Below, one piece after another: positions 9,122-16,874 of a stretch of DNA of 64,000 bases. Both the position numbers and the translations under genes were made by a program. Source of the stretch: JAEUHM01 sp964538625 (GTDB lineage: Bacteria > Verrucomicrobiota > Verrucomicrobiia > Verrucomicrobiales > Verrucomicrobiaceae). Each line of letters starts with the position of its first letter. The stretch's first letter is position 1. Location: the NCBI GenBank assembly GCA_964538625.1, contig CAZIGH010000014.1:1-64000 (forward strand). The letters are read 5' to 3'. Under the pieces are notes generated by a model. The model searched no databases. It saw only the letters and a program-made list of their open reading frames with translations, and was not told where the DNA came from.

Positions 9122-10291
9122 TTACGCAATCCGCACCGTCCGCTTCTTGTCCAGCTTCAGCACATCACCGGCTTTCCAATGCGGTTCGGCCTTGGGATCG
9201 GTGAGTTTTTCACCGTTGAGCTGGACGCTGCCTTGCTGGATGAGGCGTCTCGCATCGCCGCCGCTGATGGGCGCACCGAGTGTGGTGAAACTATGAAGCA
9301 CCACGCCGAGCAAATCCCGGCGCTCGCCCAGAGTCACCTCGGGCAGATCGGCATTCGCCAAATCTTTTTTGCTGAAGCGCAGATCCCAGTCAGCCCGGCA
9401 CTCCTCAGCTGCTGCCCGGCTGTGGTAGATGCCCACGCACTTCGCCGCGAGCTGTTTTTTCGCTTCCATGGGGTGCATAGAGGTATCCAGAGTCTCGCCA
9501 AGCACGAGAAGGTAATATTTGGCCATTAGTTCATCCGGAATGCTCATGAGCTTGCCAAACATTTCCTTTGGCGCGTCGGTGAGGCCCACGTAGTTGCCGA
9601 GTGACTTGGACATCTTCTTGACGCCGTCCAGTCCTTCCAGGAGCGGCAGGGTCATGCAGATCTGCGGCTCCATGCCTTCCTCTTTCTGTAAGTCACGACC
9701 GACGAGGATATTGAAGAGCTGGTCGCTGCCGCCGATCTCTACATCCGAGCGCACGACCACGGAATCCCAGCCCTGCATGATGGGGTACTGCAACTCGTGA
9801 AGACGCACCTCCTGACCGCCAGCGACACGGGTTTTGAAGTCTTCCCGCTGGAGCATCTGCTGGAGCGTGACACGGGCATTGAGCTTCACCACCTCGCTGA
9901 AGCTCATACTCTTGAACCACGCGCCATTGAAAACGACTTCGGTCTTCTCCTTGTCCAGCACCAGGAATGCTTGATCGGTATAGGTCTTGGCGTTGACGGT
10001 GATCTCCTCATAGCTCAGCGGCGGGCGAGTGGTGGAGCGGCCTGTGGGATCACCGATCATGGCCGTGAAATCACCGATGATGAGAACGATGTGATGGCCG
10101 AGTTCCTGGAACTGCCTGAGTTTGCGCAGCGCCACAGCGTGCCCGAGGTGGATGTCTGGGGAAGTAGGGTCCACACCGAGCTTGATGCGGAGTGGCTTGC
10201 CACGTGCAAGCCGCTCGGTCAGTTCCTTGACACTGTGGACCGTGACGGTGCCACGGGTGAGGATTTCGACTTGTTCTGCGGCTGGTAACAT
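9122..10291 (-). CDS. tyrS: Tyrosine--tRNA ligase
   Basis: Charges tRNA-Tyr. 389 residues from the ATG at 10291; the frame extends to 10378, but the extra residues are not family-like. The class I HIGH motif appears as HLGH at residues 48-51 and KMSKS is present (KKMSKSLGNY) near residue 227. The C-terminus ends in an S4 RNA-binding domain (GDARRLIQQGSVQLNG). The form with HLGH and this length resembles the TyrZ-like branch rather than E. coli TyrS. No ribosome-binding site is obvious. A short hairpin lies about 100 bases upstream. Confidence 0.96.
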   Translation of the reverse strand: MLPAAEQVEILTRGTVTVHSVKELTERLARGKPLRIKLGVDPTSPDIHLGHAVALRKLRQFQELGHHIVLIIGDFTAMIGDPTGRSTTRPPLSYEEITVNAKTYTDQAFLVLDKEKTEVVFNGAWFKSMSFSEVVKLNARVTLQQMLQREDFKTRVAGGQEVRLHELQYPIMQGWDSVVVRSDVEIGGSDQLFNILVGRDLQKEEGMEPQICMTLPLLEGLDGVKKMSKSLGNYVGLTDAPKEMFGKLMSIPDELMAKYYLLVLGETLDTSMHPMEAKKQLAAKCVGIYHSRAAAEECRADWDLRFSKKDLANADLPEVTLGERRDLLGVVLHSFTTLGAPISGGDARRLIQQGSVQLNGEKLTDPKAEPHWKAGDVLKLDKKRTVRIA

Positions 10292-10390
10292 GGTGAGGAA
10301 AAGGGCGCAAGAGGTAGCACCCGCGCCGCTGCGAGGCAAAAATATTTCTCCACGCCTCTTGCAGAGCGCCCGGAACAAAGTAGTTTTGCA

Positions 10391-10415
10391 ACCCTCCGGA
10401 TAGGTAACGGAGGGT
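10391..10415. other. Small hairpin between tyrS and tRNA-Gln
   Basis: Perfect 8-bp inverted repeat ACCCTCCG/CGGAGGGT with a 9-base loop, 7 bases before the tRNA and about 100 bases upstream of the tyrS start. It could mark the 5' leader of tyrS or a processing site of the tRNA transcript. No T-run follows on either strand. Confidence 0.35.
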
Positions 10416-10421
10416 GCCTAT

Positions 10422-10495
10422 TACCTCGTGGTGTAACGGTAACACAGGAGATTTTGGATCTCTTATTCAAGGTTCGAATCCTTGCGAGGTAGCCA
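10422..10495 (+). tRNA. tRNA-Gln (anticodon TTG)
   Basis: A full cloverleaf can be folded. The acceptor arm TACCTCG pairs with CGAGGTA, G is the discriminator and CCA is encoded. The anticodon stem GGAGA/TCTCT closes the loop TTTTGGA, giving anticodon UUG (Gln, codon CAA). The T-arm CAAGG-TTCGAAT-CCTTG is perfect. It stands alone between tyrS (opposite strand) and the molybdenum-carrier-like gene. Confidence 0.96.
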
Positions 10496-10519
10496 CTTAC
10501 TGGGCTTCATTTCCTTCGT

Positions 10520-11008
10520 ATGCCAACAGCCTATCCACTCAAGATCATCTCTGGCGCACAGACCGGCGTGGACCGTGCGGCGCTGGACGTGGCCATGCAG
10601 CTTGGGTTTGAATGCGGTGGATGGTGCCCTGCCGGAAGGCTGGATGAGCAAGGTGTCATTCCCGCGCGTTATCCTGTGACAGAGCTGGAGAAGGGAGGCT
10701 TTTTGAAGCGCACCGTGCAAAATCTCCTCGATGCCGACGGGACGATGATCTTGTATTTTGGTTACTTGGAGGGTGGAACGGAGAACACCGTGTTCCACTG
10801 CATCAAAAACCGTCGCCCCTACTGCCTGGTGCAGGCCAGCGAAGTCAGGCCCCAGCGCGCGGCGGAACTGGCTCACGCTTTTGTTACCGGCAGAAAGATC
10901 GCCAAATTGAACGTTGCCGGACCTAGGGCCAGCAAGTGCCCGGAGGCCTATGATTACACAGTGGCCTTGATGCGGTCGCTGCTGAGCAGACTGGCTGCGG
11001 GCGGCTGA
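10520..11008 (+). CDS. Putative molybdenum carrier protein (MoCo carrier family, PF12694-like)
   Basis: Cytoplasmic protein of 162 residues with a Rossmann-type LOG/MoCo-carrier fold. The N-terminal KIISGAQTGVDRAALD and the CGGWCPAGRLDEQGVIP segment (about residues 32-48) are the family hallmarks, as is GGTENTVFHC in the middle. Related proteins bind molybdenum cofactor or nucleotides, but the function in this lineage is not established. The gene starts 24 bases after the tRNA-Gln, and its last 55 bases overlap the 3' end of the opposite-strand phosphatase gene. Confidence 0.85.
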   Translation: MPTAYPLKIISGAQTGVDRAALDVAMQLGFECGGWCPAGRLDEQGVIPARYPVTELEKGGFLKRTVQNLLDADGTMILYFGYLEGGTENTVFHCIKNRRPYCLVQASEVRPQRAAELAHAFVTGRKIAKLNVAGPRASKCPEAYDYTVALMRSLLSRLAAGG

Positions 11009-11925
11009 GCAATCACAAACTTCGCCGGTGACAGCACGGTCTCCCCGTCCCAGCGGTAGGCTACCAGTGGCCCACCGAGTCCGGCGCTGAAGTCCAGGCA
11101 GGCAAGGTTGGGGGCCACGGGCTTCTTCTCTGCATCCGCTGGCATCCAGTAGTGGCCGAAGAAAACGGGAGGCAGTATGGCGGGATAGTTTACCACCTCG
11201 CTGGCTGCGGCACCCAGCGGCACGTTGAGAAGGCCTTGCTCAGGCCGTGGCATGATGACCTCTCCAAGCGAGCTGCTTGCGGTGCGACCCCACCAGCGGA
11301 TGCGGGCCTTTTGATGACTGTGGCCCTCCTTGTCAATGAAAGGAATGCCTCCCGGCAACGGCATCTCCGGACCATTGAGGACGGTTTCCCTGGCTGCGTG
11401 TTCGGGTGTTCCTTTCTTTGATGCCGCAGCGAGAAAGGCTGGGTCAGTAAAGCACCCAACGGGCAGCCGGCGGATGCATTCTTCATCCCAGCAGGCGTGA
11501 ACGGCCCGTGCACCGCCCAAGTCCAGCGCTGCTGGAAGATGCTTCATCCACTCCAGCCAGTCGTGCAGCTCCTCCTCTCTGCCATCGAATGCCGCACGAG
11601 TGGCTGCGTTCTGCTTCGTGAACTTCTCTGTCCGGGCGCGCAACCACCCTCCGCTTCCGTCAGGTGTGTAATAGCAGACCAGATTGAACTCATGATTCCC
11701 CATGATGGCCAGGGCGTTTCCTGCGTCCACCATACCGCGCACTAGGTGAAGCACCTCACGCACAGAAGGTCCGCGATCCACATAGTCGCCCAGGAACACG
11801 ACCTTCCTTCCCTCCGGATGCGTCCAGGTGCTGCCGACGGGGTGATAGCCGAGCGTGTGAAGTAGTGGGATGAGTTTGTGAAGTTGACCGTGGAGGTCAG
11901 GGATGAAGTCGTAGAGCCTGTTCAT
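10954..11925 (-). CDS. Metallophosphoesterase (PPP-type, ApaH/PrpE-like)
   Basis: A 323-residue calcineurin-type phosphoesterase. Metal-ligand motifs appear in order: DLHG (residues 10-13), GDYVDRG (46-52) and GNHE (76-79), with late FFGHYW and LACLDFSAG segments that fit the remaining histidines and the closing loop. These motifs are typical of serine/threonine phosphatases and diadenosine tetraphosphatases, but the substrate cannot be read from the sequence. It is divergent from the LysR gene across a 71-base AT-rich gap and overlaps the MoCo-carrier gene by 55 bases at its 3' end. Confidence 0.88.
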   Translation of the reverse strand: MNRLYDFIPDLHGQLHKLIPLLHTLGYHPVGSTWTHPEGRKVVFLGDYVDRGPSVREVLHLVRGMVDAGNALAIMGNHEFNLVCYYTPDGSGGWLRARTEKFTKQNAATRAAFDGREEELHDWLEWMKHLPAALDLGGARAVHACWDEECIRRLPVGCFTDPAFLAAASKKGTPEHAARETVLNGPEMPLPGGIPFIDKEGHSHQKARIRWWGRTASSSLGEVIMPRPEQGLLNVPLGAAASEVVNYPAILPPVFFGHYWMPADAEKKPVAPNLACLDFSAGLGGPLVAYRWDGETVLSPAKFVIAQPPAASLLSSDRIKATV

Positions 11926-11945
11926 GACAAACGAAACCTAGCCAC

Positions 11946-11997
11946 TTCAATTGAACTGGATAGTTCATCATTTGAATGATAATTGACTGAAAAGTCA
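11946..11997. promoter_or_regulatory. Divergent promoter region with three small inverted repeats
   Basis: The AT-rich gap between the phosphatase and LysR genes contains the palindrome TTCAATTGAA (11946-11955), ATCATT-TG-AATGAT (11967-11980, a LysR-box-like T-N11-A dyad), and TGACT-GAAA-AGTCA (11984-11997), which touches the lysR start codon. LysR proteins usually autoregulate from such divergent gaps, so these are candidate binding sites. Confidence 0.45.
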
Positions 11998-12914
11998 TGA
12001 ATCATCTTTTATCAAACTCTGGTGTCTCGCTGGAGCGGTTGCAAAGTTTCCTGCATGTCGCCGAGGCGGGAGGAATCGCGAGGGCCTGCGGGGGAGATCC
12101 GGTGAAACAAAGCCAGTATTCACGCCAGATTCGTGAACTTGAGGCATTCTTTGGCACGGCGCTGACGCTGAGGCAGGGCCGCAGAGTGGTCATTTCGGAG
12201 CAGGGGTTGCGGCTGGCGGAGGTCATACGACAGAACTTCCAGGCGCTGGAAGACTTTCGCAGAGCAATGTCAGGTGCGCCGCGTGTGTTTTCGCTGGGAG
12301 CCGGTGGCAGTGTGCTGGAGTGGACGGTGGCACCCATCTTCGCACGACTTTTTTCCATTTGGCCAGATTCGACTTGGAAGCTGGAGAACCACCGTAGTGC
12401 AGACCTGGTGACCAGGGTTGCGGACGGGCGTTTGGATTTTGCCATTGTGCGCAGTGACGCACCTTCTCCTGGGCAGCCTGCACTTAAGCTGATGGTGCAG
12501 TCTTACGTGGCGGCTTTGCCGAGGGAGTGGGCCGCGCGTTTCGCAGGGCGGACACGACTCACGCTGAAACAGCTCTCTACCTTACGTTTGGCGTTGCCGA
12601 CGGAGCGGGGCCAGATGAGGGAGGCTGCGGAGGCTGCCTTCGAAAAGGCGGGTCTCGCATTAACGCCAGCCGTGACGTGTGGGGGCTCTCTTCAGGCTTA
12701 TGCCTTGGTGGCGTCTGGCAGTTGCGCCGCCATCCTGCCTGACAGCCTTCCAGCGCACGACGTTTCGACTTATGCACTGCCGCAAATGGCTGGTTACCGA
12801 AGGACCTTGGTGCTGCATTGGAATCAGCGCCAGATGGAGCGCAGGGCCATCGGTGAGGACAAGATTCACGCGATGGCCCGGCTCCTTCAGTCTGTTAAGA
12901 GTCCAGCGCGGTGA
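11997..12914 (+). CDS. LysR-family transcriptional regulator
   Basis: 305 residues, the usual LysR length. An N-terminal winged HTH (about residues 12-70, LERLQSFLHVAEAGGIARACG and an SQYSRQIRELEAFFG recognition region) is followed by a type-2 periplasmic-binding-like effector domain (about 95-295). The divergent phosphatase gene is the most likely target besides itself. The inducer is unknown. The last 20 bases overlap the 3' end of the aminopeptidase gene on the other strand. Confidence 0.9.
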   Translation: MNHLLSNSGVSLERLQSFLHVAEAGGIARACGGDPVKQSQYSRQIRELEAFFGTALTLRQGRRVVISEQGLRLAEVIRQNFQALEDFRRAMSGAPRVFSLGAGGSVLEWTVAPIFARLFSIWPDSTWKLENHRSADLVTRVADGRLDFAIVRSDAPSPGQPALKLMVQSYVAALPREWAARFAGRTRLTLKQLSTLRLALPTERGQMREAAEAAFEKAGLALTPAVTCGGSLQAYALVASGSCAAILPDSLPAHDVSTYALPQMAGYRRTLVLHWNQRQMERRAIGEDKIHAMARLLQSVKSPAR

Positions 12915-14079
12915 GCAGATACGGCATAGGCTGGAAGTGCTCGATGAGGACTTCCACTTTTCCGTTTCGGCTCATGCGGGCCTGCTTGATGTCGAAGTTC
13001 GGCGTCTTGTGCGGGGCGAAGAGGATGTCGTCATGGGTGGCGTTCGCGCGCTTCTTGAACAGGTCTGGCGTGATGTGCCCGCCGAGATGATCATCCCTGC
13101 CTGTGGCGAGATGGCAGGTGCCGAGCACTTTTTCATCCTGAATGTCCGCTCCTGAAACCGGGAGGACCTGCGTGCCAAAGCCGAGCTCTCCGAGCACGCC
13201 CGTCATGGGATCGTCGGCTAGCTTCTGGTTGTGTGCGTCAATGGTGGCCTGGCTGCCCTCGATGAGTTCCGCCTTGATGATGCGTCCGCCGGTCACCGTC
13301 AGCTTGCCGAGGGTGCCGTCTTCATATTTGAGCGGGAAGGTGCCCTCAGCACCGGTGGGGACAAAGTACACCTCGCCGGCAGGCAGGTTGGCGATGTCGG
13401 GTTTGTCTCCACGGCAGAGTCCGTGGCTCTTCTGAGCCTCTTGGCCGTCGAGCTGAAGACGCACGGTCATGTCTTCGCCGCCCTCCACGGTGAAATCGAT
13501 CTCCACCCAGTCTGCCTTGGTCATGGCCAAACGCAGTTTTTCGGCGTCGCGGCTGACGTCGTTGTAGTCCACGGCGAGGCCGGTGTTGAGAATGACGTCA
13601 TTCAGTCCGTGCATGGTGGCACCACGGAAACCATACTGTTTGGCAAAGGCGGTGAGCGGTGCTGTGGCGCTGAAGGTGGAGATGCAGAGGATGATGTCGT
13701 ACTTCGAGTAAACATCCCGTTCGAGGCTCAGTTCATTGCCTTGCATGTCCACGCAGCGGTCAGGCAGGTCGAGATTGCTGCCACCTGTGGGCTCGTAGGC
13801 AAACATTTCACCACCTGTGGCTCCCAGTGCTGCGAGGCCGCCGTTCTTGAGGCCCATGTAGAAGTGCTTGTGTGCACGGGCCTGGATTTGCAGACGGGCG
13901 TTGTCGAGGAAGGCGAAGTCCTTTGCCTCAGCTAGGTCCGGAAGATCGATGAGGATGCAGATGCGTTTGCCTTGGGTGGGCTCGAACACCGAGGAAAGTA
14001 GGCGGACGAGATCGAACTTGCGGAACTGGCGCTCATCGGCGGCAGCTTGGACGGTGGGTGCGGACATGGATGAAATCAT
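12895..14079 (-). CDS. M29-like (thermophilic AmpS type) aminopeptidase
   Basis: Predicted metal-dependent aminopeptidase, 394 residues. The middle segment NLPAGEVYFVPTGAEG and the C-terminal GELGFGTQ, ATGRDDHLGGHI and HDDILF blocks resemble the Glu/His/Asp metal ligands of the M29 family. The N-terminal half, where family identity is normally weak, is less clear. Start ATG 14079; an ATG four codons later is possible. It is divergent from the SDR gene, with a perfect palindrome in the gap. Assignment rests on motif pattern only, and other M29/M17-like fates are possible. Confidence 0.62.
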   Translation of the reverse strand: MISSMSAPTVQAAADERQFRKFDLVRLLSSVFEPTQGKRICILIDLPDLAEAKDFAFLDNARLQIQARAHKHFYMGLKNGGLAALGATGGEMFAYEPTGGSNLDLPDRCVDMQGNELSLERDVYSKYDIILCISTFSATAPLTAFAKQYGFRGATMHGLNDVILNTGLAVDYNDVSRDAEKLRLAMTKADWVEIDFTVEGGEDMTVRLQLDGQEAQKSHGLCRGDKPDIANLPAGEVYFVPTGAEGTFPLKYEDGTLGKLTVTGGRIIKAELIEGSQATIDAHNQKLADDPMTGVLGELGFGTQVLPVSGADIQDEKVLGTCHLATGRDDHLGGHITPDLFKKRANATHDDILFAPHKTPNFDIKQARMSRNGKVEVLIEHFQPMPYLLTALDS

Positions 14080-14097
14080 GACGATAATGGGACGAAG

Positions 14098-14111
14098 GTA
14101 AACCGGTTTAC
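14098..14111. promoter_or_regulatory. LacI/GalR-type operator candidate
   Basis: Perfect 14-bp palindrome GTAAACCGGTTTAC with a central CG, 18 bases upstream of the aminopeptidase start and 36 bases upstream of the SDR start. Symmetric sites of this form with a central CG step are typical of LacI-family repressors. No LacI-family gene is in the window. Confidence 0.6.
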
Positions 14112-14147
14112 GTGGACAAGTGCGACACGAGACGCAGTGTTTTCCGC

Positions 14148-14840
14148 ATGGTAAAAAATAATGGGCTTGTCTGTATCACTGGTTGTTCACGTGGACTCGG
14201 CAGAGCTATGGCGGAGGGATTTGCCCGTGCAGGCTGGGCGGTGGCAGGTTGCGCCCGGGATGAGAACAGACTGGCAGCTCTGCGTGAGGAACTGGGGGCA
14301 GGGCATTTTTTCTTTCCGTGCGATGTGGCGGACGACGCTGCGGTGAGGCGCTTCGCTGCTGAGGTTCTTGACGCGGCAGGTACGCCGGACTTGCTGCTCA
14401 ATAACGCGGCCATCATCAATCCCAATGCTTTGTTCTGGGACATCGATACACGTGCCTTCTCTGAGATTGTGGACATTAACATCAAGGGCACTGCGTCGAT
14501 GATGCGTGCCTTTCTGCCGCCAATGTTGAAGCGTGGGAGTGGGGTGATCGTGAACTTTTCCTCCGGCTGGGGCCGGAGCACCGCTGCGGAGGTGGCACCA
14601 TATTGTGCTACGAAGTGGGCCATTGAAGGTCTTTCTCAGGCTGTGGCTCAGGAGACGCGGGGTAAGGTGGCGGTGATTCCGCTGAATCCCGGCATCATCG
14701 ACACGGATATGCTTCGCAGTACGTTTGGCGAGGCTGCGGGCCACTATGATGATGCGCAACGCTGGGCACGGAAGGCTGTCCCCTTTCTGATGAGCTTGAG
14801 CAGCAGGGACAATGGAAAGGCGCTGACGGTGCCGCAGTAG
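14148..14840 (+). CDS. SDR-family NAD(P)-dependent oxidoreductase
   Basis: Classical short-chain dehydrogenase/reductase, 230 residues from ATG 14148; an upstream GTG at 14112 overlaps the palindrome and is less likely. The nucleotide motif TGCSRGLG is at residues 11-18, NNAA at about 89, the catalytic Ser in NFSSGWG near 140 and YCATK near 154-158. The substrate is unknown. It runs convergent to ruvX with an 18-base gap. Confidence 0.9.
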   Translation: MVKNNGLVCITGCSRGLGRAMAEGFARAGWAVAGCARDENRLAALREELGAGHFFFPCDVADDAAVRRFAAEVLDAAGTPDLLLNNAAIINPNALFWDIDTRAFSEIVDINIKGTASMMRAFLPPMLKRGSGVIVNFSSGWGRSTAAEVAPYCATKWAIEGLSQAVAQETRGKVAVIPLNPGIIDTDMLRSTFGEAAGHYDDAQRWARKAVPFLMSLSSRDNGKALTVPQ

Positions 14841-14858
14841 CTTGCGAGGCGCGGGGTG

Positions 14859-15359
14859 CTATTTTTTGCGCCGGGGCTTGCGCTCGTTCCCGCCGCTGAT
14901 CCACGGCATGTCACCTGCATCTTCCGGGAGCAGAAAGGCTTCCGGTCCGCGGGTGGCGTTCAAATAGTCCTGCAAAATGACCGTCGCGGCCAGCTGGTCC
15001 ACTAGGCCGTCTTTGGGGTCGATGGCGTGGCCCTCCCGTTTTAAGGCGCGTTCTGCGGTGACGGAGGAGAGCCGTTCGTCCACGAGTTCGATCGGCACTT
15101 CGTGCTTGAGTGCCTTGCCAAGCAGTTCGACGAATCGTTCCACGCGCTCCATAGCCGTGCCCTTGTGGCCGCTCATGAGGATGGGTGCGCCAACGATGAT
15201 TTTGGAGATGCGTTTTTCCCGGATGATGCGCGCAATCTCATCGACGATGTGAGGTCCGTTTTGAAGCGTCTTCAAAGGTGTGGCGACGAGTTCCATTTCG
15301 TCGCTGCTGGCGAGGCCTATGCGGACGGTGCCGTGGTCGATGGCGAGGATGCGGCCCAT
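14859..15359 (-). CDS. ruvX: Holliday junction resolvase-like protein RuvX/YqgF
   Basis: 166 residues with an RNase H-like fold. The N-terminal GRILAIDHGTVRIGLA carries the first catalytic Asp, IIVGAPILMSGHKG is the central conserved block, and VDERLSS plus the late DQLAATVILQDYL match the family, including the last acidic ligand. It probably acts in 16S rRNA 5' maturation and/or junction cleavage. The start lies 4 bases after the stop of the guanylyltransferase gene, so the two are likely co-transcribed. Confidence 0.93.
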   Translation of the reverse strand: MGRILAIDHGTVRIGLASSDEMELVATPLKTLQNGPHIVDEIARIIREKRISKIIVGAPILMSGHKGTAMERVERFVELLGKALKHEVPIELVDERLSSVTAERALKREGHAIDPKDGLVDQLAATVILQDYLNATRGPEAFLLPEDAGDMPWISGGNERKPRRKK

Positions 15360-15362
15360 GCT

Positions 15363-16448
15363 TCAGCGGAGTTCCGGGGGGAGCTGGTCCACCAGTTTCT
15401 TGATGGCTTCTGCGTGGGATTTGTCGGCTACCAGAACGGCATCCTTTGCGGTGACGACGATCAGATTCTCTACGCCGAGGAGGGCGATGTGCTGGCGGGT
15501 TTCAGAGAAGACGATGTTGTTGGATGCAGCGTGTTGTGAGAAGGCGGCGCGGAACTCGTTGCCGGCTTCATCTTGCTCCAGGTATCTGGCTACCGAGGTC
15601 CAGTTCCCCACGTCATCCCAGTCGAACTGAGACTCGACGTTGAGCACGTGTGTGGCGTGTTCCATGAGAGCGTAGTCGATGGAAAGTTTCGGCAGAGCGG
15701 GGAAGTAATCGTTCACGGTGGACATGAAGCTGCTGCTCTGGCAGAGCTGCTCCACGAAAGCTGCCAGTTCTGGGGTGTGCTGCGCAAGCTCTTTGGTGAC
15801 GGTAGGCAGAGACCAGATGAACATGCCTGCATTCCAGCTGAAGTTCCCTTGTGCCAGAAAGTGCTCCGCGAGCTGCGGTGCGGGCTTTTCCCGAAACTTC
15901 ACGACTTTGTAGATGGCCACAGGTTCCCCGCCGTGCTCTGTGGAAAGGAGGCGCGGACCGCGCTCAACATAACCGTAACTAGGGCAGGCCCAGGTGGGCT
16001 TGATGCCTACGGTCACGAGTGCCTGGCTGGTCTCTGCGGCTGCCAGTGCGCCGCGCAGTACCGTCTGGAAACCGGGGACGTCGTTGATGAGGTGATCCGC
16101 CGGGAGCACCATCATGGTGGCCTGTGGATCCCGTGCGGCCACCCAGCCGATGCCGAGTGCGATGGCGGGGCCGGTGTCGCGCTTTGCGGGTTCGGCGACG
16201 ATGTTTTGCGGCGGCAGTTCTTTGAGCAGGGCACGGACTGCGGCTTCCTGCTGCACGTTGGTGAGGATGAGGATGTTTTCTTTCGGCACCAGTCCGGTCA
16301 GCCGGTCCAGCGTGAGTTCGAGGAGCGTCTTGTCACCGAAGAGTTTGAGCAGTTGTTTGGGCAGGCCGTCTCGGCTGACTGGCCAGAAACGCTGGCCGCT
16401 GCCTCCTGCGAGGATGACGGCGTAGCGGGAAGGTTGGGTGCTGGGCAT
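15363..16448 (-). CDS. manC: Mannose-1-phosphate guanylyltransferase
   Basis: Makes GDP-mannose from mannose-1-phosphate and GTP for surface polysaccharide. 361 residues from ATG 16448. The nucleotidyltransferase signature AVILAGGSGQRFWPVSR with PKQ is at about residues 9-31, and VLPADHLI and NAGMFIW are further conserved blocks. It is the single-domain form, without a fused phosphomannose isomerase. It is probably transcribed with ruvX. Confidence 0.92.
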   Translation of the reverse strand: MPSTQPSRYAVILAGGSGQRFWPVSRDGLPKQLLKLFGDKTLLELTLDRLTGLVPKENILILTNVQQEAAVRALLKELPPQNIVAEPAKRDTGPAIALGIGWVAARDPQATMMVLPADHLINDVPGFQTVLRGALAAAETSQALVTVGIKPTWACPSYGYVERGPRLLSTEHGGEPVAIYKVVKFREKPAPQLAEHFLAQGNFSWNAGMFIWSLPTVTKELAQHTPELAAFVEQLCQSSSFMSTVNDYFPALPKLSIDYALMEHATHVLNVESQFDWDDVGNWTSVARYLEQDEAGNEFRAAFSQHAASNNIVFSETRQHIALLGVENLIVVTAKDAVLVADKSHAEAIKKLVDQLPPELR

Positions 16449-16528
16449 GGAGAGGAAAGGTAGGAGGAAAGCATAACCGGGGGCGACTTTCCACTTTTGA
16501 GGGCGGTGAGATGGGGTATCTTTGCGGC

Positions 16529-16855
16529 ATGGCACAAGAACCTCCTGCACACCCTTACACAAACTACACCGGCTACGCCGCCACGATAGCGCCTGCCGCC
16601 ATCGGCTGCGCGCTGGGCCTTCTCTTTGGCCGTGGCATGGAGCGCCGCTCGGCCAACATCGCTGCGCTGACTCTGCTGACTGCGGGTGTGGTGGTGGCTG
16701 GGCCAGCCGTGGCGGACATCATTCAGCGTGCTGCCAACCGCCCGTCCACACGGCGCGGCAGCCAGAAGCGCTTGGCGGGTATCCGGGACGGAGCCTTGCC
16801 GGATCAGGATGTGGAGGGTTTTTTCGCTCCGGAGGGTGAGTTCATCACCCGCTGA
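16529..16855 (+). CDS. Small predicted membrane protein
   Basis: 108 residues. Two hydrophobic stretches (about residues 18-36, ATIAPAAIGCALGLLFG, and 45-64, LTLLTAGVVVAGPAVADII) are separated by a basic turn, so both ends should lie on the same side of the membrane. No motif is recognised. It is divergent from manC by 80 bases and convergent with rnr, and is probably a single-gene transcript. The composition is natural and the frame is clean, so it is likely real. Confidence 0.6.
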   Translation: MAQEPPAHPYTNYTGYAATIAPAAIGCALGLLFGRGMERRSANIAALTLLTAGVVVAGPAVADIIQRAANRPSTRRGSQKRLAGIRDGALPDQDVEGFFAPEGEFITR

Positions 16856-16874
16856 GGGCGGAGTTCCTGGCCAG

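Noticed and set aside
10292..10420. T-box riboswitch in the tyrS leader
   Set aside because: A hairpin is present, but there is no specifier-loop or T-box sequence and no antiterminator arrangement.
10422..10495. tRNA-Gln as an integration site for a mobile element
   Set aside because: No integrase gene and no second copy of the tRNA 3' end were found nearby.
15573..16463. 296-residue plus-strand frame
   Set aside because: Shadow of the mannose-1-phosphate guanylyltransferase gene.
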